Assembly: GCA_001598975.1 (NCBI GenBank)
Contig: BBXU01002053.1
Span: 1-63,492, forward strand
Reading direction: 5' to 3'
From: Parachlorella kessleri
Taxonomy: Eukaryota > Chlorophyta > Trebouxiophyceae > Chlorellales > Chlorellaceae
Length of the DNA: 63,492 nt
Part shown: positions 56,401 through 63,492 of the stretch, piece by piece
Layout of the letters: the number at the start of each line of letters is the position of its first letter
Position numbering within the stretch: position 1 is the first letter of the stretch
Translations under genes and position numbers: made by a program
Notes under the pieces: generated by a model
The model's input: the letters and a program-made list of their open reading frames with translations, nothing else
What the model was told of the DNA's origin: nothing
Databases searched by the model: none

Positions 56401-59400
56401 CCAAGGTATCAGGCACCATCCCGCGGGCCGCCTCGTAGGGACCCTCCCCGCGGTCCACATAGCTGCTGCTGCTGGTGGTGGTGGTGGGTGTGCTAGTTGT
56501 GAGACCCGGGGTGGTGGTGGTGACAGGAGTGGGTGTAGCAGGGCTGCTGGCTGGGGTGGTGGTGGCAGGAGCAGCATACAGCTCAGGCCGGCGCTCCGTG
56601 TGGGTAGGGAACGCAGAGCCCGTGGCCAGGGCCAAAGCCTCATCCAGGAGAGCCTTTGACTCGCGGTCGGCGGGACTTGTCTCTGCATGCACAGTGGGCA
56701 GGAACACATGGAGGAGGGGGTGTGTGACAGCATGGCATCCCTCATTCCGCGAGCATTACCCAGTGGGGCTGAGTACACCACGGCTTGCCTGCCAGGCAAC
56801 GTACGTGGCTGTCACTCTATATAGCTAGCGTCAGGGACGATGCAATGCCCAGGGGGCAGGCGAGCCTGTTAAGACACAACCTCATCATCACCAAGCGCGC
56901 TTGCAGGCTGCAGGTGGCAGAACCTTGCAGAACCCACCCCAGTTGCGCATCATGACCCGCACCCCACCCCTGCTTACCTGCCCTCTCCACGCGTGGCAGG
57001 CTGGGCAGGTGCTCCTTCACGGTATCTACCACGCTGCGCACGGTCTCTCCCGCTGCGCTGGCGGCCTCCTGAGTCTGCTCACACAGTCGCACAAGAACAG
57101 CGGATACATGGTCAGGCTGTGCCAACATACGCACAGCTTCAGTATGTTGGCAGATACTCACGGCTTCAACCCGGAGGACTACTAGTGTGCCAAGGTCATT
57201 GGCCAGTCAGTGGAAGAGAAACACACGGTGCCTCGCACCATGCACAGCAGCCTAACCCGCAGCAGCGCTCACAGCGACGAGCAGCAACAAACCTTCCCAC
57301 CAGACGCACAGGCCAGATGCTTACCATGCCTGAACCCCACACGCCAGCTTTGAATCCACTCCTCACCTTCTCTGCAGCGATGTGGGCATATTCCTTGGCG
57401 GCATCGACCACCTCGGCACCACGCTCGCGCGCAGCCTGCAGCCAGTCATACATCGTCACAGCTGTGCAACACTTGGGCACCTCCGGAACGTGCTGGGCCC
57501 CTCCCGCTGCGGCTTATACAGGTGCAAAATACGCGCGAATTACTGATGGCGCACACACCAACACTGCGCTCGTTGCCTCATGGACGGCGGAAGTAAACTA
57601 GTGCGCGCACTCTTGGCCATTGATACCCACCCTTTTGGTGAAATGGCTGTAGCGAGACACTCGCACCCAGAATCTCACTGCTGGCCCACTTGCACACCAA
57701 CGACAGCAGCGCACCTCGGCGTACTCTCCCGCCACCTCCCGAGCCTGAGCGGTCTTCTCCTTGGCAGCCTGGGCAACCTCGCTGGCCTTCTCCTGGGTGG
57801 TGGCTGCAACATCGCTGGCTGTCTCCTTGGTGGACTGTGCCACCTCGCTAGCCTTCTCCTTGGTGGCCTGCACACGCAAGTAGGTGAATTAAAAACAGCG
57901 ACAGACTGACCTACCCTTGTTGCCAAGTGTGCAAACTAGGACTGCCCATGTGGGATCGGATGTAACTTGAGAACTAGAAAAAGGAAGGAACTTGAGAAAG
58001 CCAGCCCTCCATACTCCCCTCTCCAATTCCTGCCGCGCCGTGCTAAGCCGCGTGCCAAGCTGGCAGCCAGCCACAGCAGGCGTAGCATGCCATCCCCGGC
58101 CCTACCTGTGCTGCCTCGGAGAACGACTCCTTGGTTGCCTCCACCGCCTGCCCCGCCTTGGCCTCTGCAGCCTTGGCGCCCTCCTTGGCAGCCTGTGCAG
58201 GGAAACATTGTTGTCTCCCTATGCTCACCCCATCTCATGCTTCATCCACTGCCACACTGCCCCAACCGGCTGGGGGCCATTGAGTGGCACTGTCGGCCAC
58301 ATACCCTGCATCCCCTGCTGCTCATATCTGATTGCCAATGATACAAATACAGAGCCTTCAGGTCTCAAGCAGTGCCTGCCACTCCCAGCCATGTCTAAGA
58401 TTTTACCTGCAAGCGGCAAAGTCATTGCAGAACGCTTCAGCCCCTTACCTGGCCGGCATCCTTGAGACTCTCCTTGGCCTCAGCGGCGCTTTCCCTGGCC
58501 TTCTCGCCAGCAGCATCCTTGTGCTCTGCAGGAGCACAGCGCGCCGACATATCACACCACTCTTCCGCACATCCCGCCAGCACCAGCAGGCATATGCCAC
58601 AACCAGCGTTTCAGTTTGTTATGTCCCTTGCAAACATATACCACAGTAGCCGCTGCTTCCCGGTATGCTGATCTGGGTTGAACCCCAATCCCAGCAGCAA
58701 TGCAGCTGCTTAGACCCCGCTCACCCTTGGCTGCCTCTGCATAGCTGACAGTGCCAGGGGCCTGGTCAAGGTCGATCTTGATATCAGACTTATCTGCAAC
58801 TGGGCGGCAAGACAGCAGTTGCAAACAACCTGCCAGAGTGCAGGACAGGGCTGTGCACCTAGGTCCTCGTAGCCTGCCAGGTTTGGAATTCTCAAGACCG
58901 CTCAAGCTCAAGACTGGGGGCCCCTTACCCAACACGGTGTGCGTACCCTTGCATACGCATAGTTGACGCTTGGTTGCTGCCCGCGGGCTCATACATGTTT
59001 GTCAGACTGCGGCTTGACGGTTGCTCAGCAGTTCAGCAGGAGTCTCTGCTTCTGGCTGACTAATCACATGACTCACCCCTGCCGGGAGTAGCGGGGGCAT
59101 GCGACTCCTGGTGGGTCACTGGGATCACCGTCTCCAGCTTATTCCCATGGAGCTGCACCAGGAACAGGTCAGGCACTGGTACCGCAAAGCTTGCTACCCA
59201 AGGCTGGTAGGCCAACTCGCAGTGGTTACGAGGACAAGCTGGGGAGATAACAGCTGTGCAATCCTCCTTTCAATGCCCTGTCAGGACTCAATATCTCCAA
59301 CTGGCAGGCACTGATAATGGAATACTGCGCTCCTGAGCAGCAAGAAGGGCCACTGCGGCCCACCCCTCCACTGTGATTCACCTCCAGGGTGGGGGATGCC

Positions 59401-59504
59401 TCAGACGTCCTGCCAGCGATAGGGGTGGCTAGCGTCTCCAACTCTCCGACTGCAGGGCTGCTTTTCTCGCGCTCCAGCAACTCAAAGGGGTTGGTGTCGG
59501 CCAT
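53456..59504 (-). CDS. LEA_4-type (group 3 LEA) protein B
   Basis: Fifteen exons on minus: 59382-59504, 59077-59152, 58725-58793, 58449-58525, 58106-58192, 57715-57867, 57367-57435, 56978-57074, 56226-56682, 55273-55358, 54826-55013, 54445-54574, 54152-54205, 53760-53837, 53456-53589. All phases close, giving 625 residues. The start MADTNPFELLEREKSSPAVG has no targeting signal, so it is probably cytosolic. The body is dominated by 11-residue LEA_4 repeats, clearest in the 57.7 kb exon (ATKEKASEVAQ, STKETASDVAA, TTQEKASEVAQ, AAKEKTAQARE), and by 'AxDKASGAYxxAAD' units. The 56.2 kb exon carries a Thr/Pro/Ser-rich linker (PATTTPASSPATPTP, TTTTSSSS). Such proteins fold into amphipathic helix on drying and protect proteins and membranes. 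The last five exons are near copies of gene A. The final exon reads past the paralogue's stop, making a longer tail. Confidence 0.86.
53596..53647. repeat. Direct repeat in the last intron of LEA B
   Basis: Two 25-base copies containing CATTTGACCATAGAGCGCATG at 53596-53620 and 53623-53647, immediately upstream (minus sense) of the last exon's acceptor. Confidence 0.95.
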
Positions 59505-60868
59505 CGTTGCTTTTTCTTGTTGATTAACCTTGCTGCTTTTGGGGCTTGTGCTATGTGTATCAGTTGTTTCAGGGAGAACGGGTTCCTCAATGTCTTGTAA
59601 GCCAGGCAAAAGGGGAATGGTCTTATGCACACGCTGCTGTCGGGAAGCGGGTGAATAAGCCTGTCGTCACTGCCTGGCAGCTTCGGCATAGCGCGCTGCA
59701 ATGGTCTGATCTCTGGGACTGCGATCAGGGACTCGCGCTTAAACTGATCGCTCTGTCGTGGCTGCGCTTTGGTTATGGCATGGCAGTTTTATGCATGTGT
59801 TCATGTTTGTCATGAGGCGCGAGCGCACGACGTCGCCGCGTCGTCCGCTCTTTGTAGCCATATGATGGTTTCCCACTCGATCAGTAATGTTTACATATGA
59901 AACCCGCACAAATACGCAGCGTCCTGGGATGTACCCAAGGAGCCCCAACAACCAATTTCAGGGCTTTCCCCAGACCTGCGTTAGATACTGCAACATGGTG
60001 CCAACCCCTTTGCAGAGCAAAAAGGTACGCCTCCCAGTACGCTGGGTGTACATCCGCTGCAGAGTGACAAGAGATTACCTCGGGTAATTCCCAAGCCCAG
60101 CTCCCTTCTTCTGCTGAACCCCCAGATGCCGCGTCACGCAATATCCCAGTAGAGCATCACCGCACTGCCAGTTCATGCACATGGTACTTCCTCCTCACTT
60201 GCTGGGCTCCCTCCCTGCTCAGCAATTATACTTCTCTCCTCACCACCCGCAGACAGCTCCTGACCGCACCCGCCACTGGAGGCTATTGTCCCCCAACCGG
60301 CTGGTTGCCCATTAAGCTTGGCTCCTCGCAGTGCAGCCCGCTGTTGGCCCAGCGTGTACGCTTGCTGCGAACTGCGTCCACACACAGTTTGTGCGCGGCA
60401 CCACGACATCGCACACTACACCCGCTGTGGCTGCTGACTCAGCATCACAAGGCACACCCAAGGAGGAAGGGCGGTCTTACCAACCCCTTCCCAGCATGTT
60501 GCCACTGCACCATTGGGCAACCTGCAGATAGAACACTCCTCTCTGATGGCCCAGATCACGTTGCAATGGGCAAGCCAGCAAGAAGGGGCAATGGAGCACC
60601 TTTCAAGGGCAGCAGGAGGCCTGAATGATGAACCAGCAGCAACATGCTTACCACAAGGGAGGTAGGTATTGTCACTGATCAGAATACTCGGAAGGGGGAA
60701 GCCTACAGGAGCTCTTCAACAGCCAGCAGAGCCAAAATGCTTCTGGGATGTTGCTGGGTCCAGCGCAACAAACGCCGCCTGCCTCCCAATCACCCAAGGT
60801 CCAGTACTGCGGCCCCACCCTGCCTGATGAGGCCCTGGGTCGCAACAGGTGGCAAAGCCTCACCTCAG
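59505..60868. promoter_or_regulatory. LEA B promoter and LEA A 3' region
   Basis: About 1.36 kb between the tandem LEA genes. It should contain the gene B promoter; no TATA box or stress element can be named with confidence. No coding exon was found. Confidence 0.45.
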
Positions 60869-63400
60869 TTATGCAGCTCCCCGTGCCTTCAGGATCTCCT
60901 CCGTGTTGCTGGGCACCTCGCCTGCAGGCACGGAAGGCAGCGGAAAGTGCTTGGAGGCTAAAATCATTATGGGCATCCCAGTGCGCCTGCAACTGCTCTT
61001 ACCTGAACTATCCTATACTTGAAGGCTTGCTACATAAGCCCTAAACGTAGAAGTCTCCACGGCAGGAGGAACTGGCAGTACCCTCGCAAAACCTGCCCTA
61101 CAATGTGGCGTGGGCCTGCCCTTGCCAGGTCCACCAGCCAGGGCTTACAGGTAGGCAGCGCCTTGCCGTAAGGCCACATTCCTGCCCAACGGAGCCGGAT
61201 GCTGGGAGGTCCCAGAGGGGCATGAGAGCTTGCATGCTAGGCTGAGAGAGCATGGTACCAGGCACCAAGCCCAACCCTCGAGCAAGTGACCTGTTACCCA
61301 AGTCCCAGTCACACGACTAACTGCATGACTCACCCTGCGCCAGCTTGGCCTCCTCCACGGTGTGTGGCGTAACCGACTCGCGCCACTGCTCCGCAGACTC
61401 ATGCAGCTTCTCTGCAGCCAAGGGGGCGGTATCCGGTCGCCCGCCGCGATGCAAGTGCAGGCTCACAAGTGGGCCAGCAGTCTGCCATGGGCGGCAAGAG
61501 CCATGGGCGCGCCGCTGAGATTTGCTTCTGTTAAACCAAACTTGGAGCGCTCAACAGCATACCGCCCCGTGACCAAGATGCGGTGAGCTCCCCAGTAACC
61601 AAAGTTGGCAGCGATTAGAAAAGGCACTAGGGCACGCAGCCGCCCGCGCTTGCCTTTGGTGTGCTCCACCGTCCACTTGGCCTTGTCCTCCACCTGGTGC
61701 ACCGTGTCTGCAAGAAACCATGACATAACCATGACATAACCATGACATAACAGCTCTGTTAGTCCAGCCCACCTCATACTCCCCGTGTTTGCACACCTGC
61801 CGCCCATACCAATAACAACACAGGAGTGTCTTGCTCTATCAGGCCCCAACTAGCAATCGCACCCGGTGCCCCACTGGCAGTTACACATACAACCTTTACA
61901 GCAACAGGTTGGCCCTGCAAGCCCAGGCGTATGTCGACAGGTACCAGGGAGCCAGCCCCGAGGTAGCCTGCAAGGATTGTGGGGGCGGTGCCCAGCGCTG
62001 CCTCTACACTAGACAGCTTCCTGCTACACGGCCGTCCTGGTGCTCAATACCCACAGACCACCTCAAGATACCCGCTCGCGCAAGGCAAGGGAACTAGCTA
62101 GTGACCTGGGTCAGTAGTAGACCCACCAGCGGCGGCCTGGTAGGCTCCCGACGCCTTGTCAGCTGCGGTTTGGTACACCCCCTTGGCAGTGTCCGCGGCA
62201 GACTGGTACGTCTCGCTGGCCTTGCCGGCAACGGCGTCGTATGCCCCAGACGCCTTGTCCGCGGCAGACTCGTAGGTCTGTGAGGCCTTGGCCCCAACCC
62301 TGTCCTCATCCGGGTCGTGGTGAATCAGCCCAGTGCCCCTCGTGGTGTCCTCGTGGTGAAGCAGTCCCTCCTTGGCGGCCTGGGCAACACCGCCAGCCTT
62401 GTCCTTGGCAGTCTGCAGGCAGGAGCAATGGGGTGTGGGGTGGAGTGAGGAAGCAAGGCCTCATGCAGGACGCTTTGTGGGTAGGGCGGATGGCCTGGGG
62501 TCCCTCGATTGCCGGCCTACCAACTTGGCGGCCCTCCTATGCAGGGGAGCATTTCTGCCTTCCTGGCATGGTTTCTGTGTTACGTGTGAGCTAGGGAGTG
62601 GGTGGCTACCCGCTGCTTTCACTAGCACTACCCTTGCCAGCCTGACACCATGACAAGACGCGTCCCTGCCGGCACTTGGCACACCCTCAGGGGCGCTCGG
62701 CATGCATTGGTGCAGCCCTTACAAGGCTGCCTGAGGCAGGCTCTGGCCACACTGCAACTTGCATGGTCGAAAGAAAGGAGAGACGACACCCCAATGGCCA
62801 GACACCCGCACAACCTTGCAAAACAGCCACCCGCGCCAGCAGGTCACCCAGGCAACTTTCATCCTTTCTTTGCTACCTGGTAGGCTCCTCCCGCCTTCGC
62901 CTCGGCAGTGTCCGCGGTGCTCCTCGCCTCCTCTGCGGAAGAAATTGGGAGGTAGGGCAGGGTTGGAGGCTGTGGTGTGGCACGTAGGACTGCACCGAAC
63001 TACTGCCGTAGCCAGGCATGAGCAGCTGCCATGGTTGGTGATGCTTGGTTGGACTTCCATGGGGATGTGATCCATGTAGACCAATCAAGTAGGAGTCTGT
63101 GTAGAATCGTGGGCACCACATGAACCAGGAACAGTTCCCACTGTTACACAAAGCAGTAACTAAAACTTGAGGTGCTCTCTCCAGCCCCCAGAAAGAAATC
63201 CGTATACAACGTGCCTGCAAAACCGGACCTGCCCACTCAGTTCAGAGCACCTATGCACACCCCGCACATCTGCTCTTGCCAGGCACCACCTGCCTGCCTG
63301 CCGCCCACCTGCAAGGCGGCTCCCAGCTCTCTTGGCGGCATCAGCGGCGTCACGGGCTGAGGCAGCGGGCTCCTCGTGGCCACCTGGCATCACATGCTCC
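60869..63400 (-). CDS. LEA_4-type (group 3 LEA) protein A (5' partial)
   Basis: Tandem paralogue of gene B. Visible exons on minus: 63309-63400, 62877-62932, 62127-62412, 61654-61707, 61334-61411, 60869-60921, all in phase; upstream exons lie beyond the window. Content: SARDAADAAKRAGSRLA, EARSTADTAEAKAGGAYQ, then a large exon of 'SAADKASGAYDAVAGKASETYQSAADTAKGVY'-like repeats with an inserted HHEDTTRGTGLIHHDPDED. After it come TVHQVEDKAKWTVEHTKG, KLHESAEQWRESVTPHTVEE and the terminal EVPSNTEEILKARGAA. Exon lengths of 54 and 78 bases are identical to those of gene B. The donor after the 54-base exon is GC (GCAAGC), where gene B has GT. The role is inferred as protective, cytosolic like B. Confidence 0.82.
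61717..61749. repeat. 11-base tandem repeat, three copies
   Basis: ACCATGACATA three times without gaps, in the LEA A intron just upstream (minus sense) of the 61654-61707 exon acceptor. Confidence 0.95.
61751..61817 (+). repeat. Dispersed element copy in LEA A intron
   Basis: CAGCTCTGTTAGTCCAGCCC then CTCATACTCCCCGTGTTTGC and ACACCTGCCGCCCATACC. It is diverged but collinear with the 40.3 kb reference. Confidence 0.7.
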
Positions 63401-63492
63401 CTGCAAGAGAGGGGGGTCCAGGGAGGCGGCGTGAGGGACACGGCGCATGAAGACAAGGGGTTGTATCAGTTGGGGTTTAGGGAGGGGGGGGG

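Noticed and set aside
1..63492. tRNA, rRNA, CRISPR or insertion-sequence features
   Set aside because: Reading both strands by eye, I found no convincing tRNA B-box with a matching acceptor stem, no rRNA segments, no regularly spaced repeats and no transposase frame. A covariance-model scan would be decisive.

Overview
Nuclear DNA of a green alga. Every confident gene is split by short to medium introns (about 60 to 900 bases, nearly all GT-AG, a few probable GC-AG). Coding exons are GC-rich. Several genes carry TGTAA, the chlorophyte polyadenylation signal, downstream of the stop. The gene content includes plastid photoprotection genes (PSBS, PGRL1), plant-type PDK1 and the basal-body protein CEP120/UNI2. 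I infer a core chlorophyte, probably of trebouxiophyte (Coccomyxa-like) type; the species cannot be read from the sequence. Gene models were built by hand from splice sites and reading phase. Unless an entry says otherwise, exon phases close exactly from start to stop.

Layout. 0-4.6 kb, plus strand: PDK1 kinase (5' end outside the window) and a Sen15-like tRNA-splicing endonuclease subunit. 5.5-8.9 kb, minus: a doubtful very small gene, then LEA-like protein C with a mitochondrial-type presequence. 9.4-12.2 kb, plus: PGRL1, complete, 8 exons. 13.8-14.9 kb, minus: LEA-like protein D, a paralogue of C. 15.0-19.4 kb, plus: an unknown hydrophilic protein and a third presequence-bearing helical LEA-like protein. 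21.0-28.8 kb, minus: NDUFA12 (complex I), PSBS, and an organelle-targeted protein with two helicase-associated (HA) repeats. 29.1-30.9 kb, plus: HSCB, the mitochondrial Fe-S co-chaperone. 32.6-36.3 kb, minus: an ankyrin-TPR protein. 36.4-40.8 kb: a large stretch without a recognisable gene. 40.8-46.4 kb, plus: CEP120/UNI2. 47.2-50.9 kb, minus: an unknown multi-exon protein. 53.5-63.4 kb, minus: two tandem LEA_4-type genes, B (complete, 15 exons) and A (5' end outside the window).

How the genes fit together. Two themes recur: organelle energy metabolism and its protection (PGRL1 cyclic electron flow, PSBS quenching, NDUFA12, HSCB), and desiccation/freezing-type hydrophilic helical proteins (five LEA-like genes in two clusters). 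The first LEA cluster brackets PGRL1. There is no operon logic; the genes are independent transcription units, several of them head-to-head. A dispersed element of about 70 bases occurs at least nine times in introns and intergenic DNA. The most novel signals are the two LEA clusters with matching exon structure, the dispersed repeat, the GC-AG introns, a 6-base microexon in CEP120 beside triplicated splice-acceptor sequence, and a long insert in the PDK1 activation segment.
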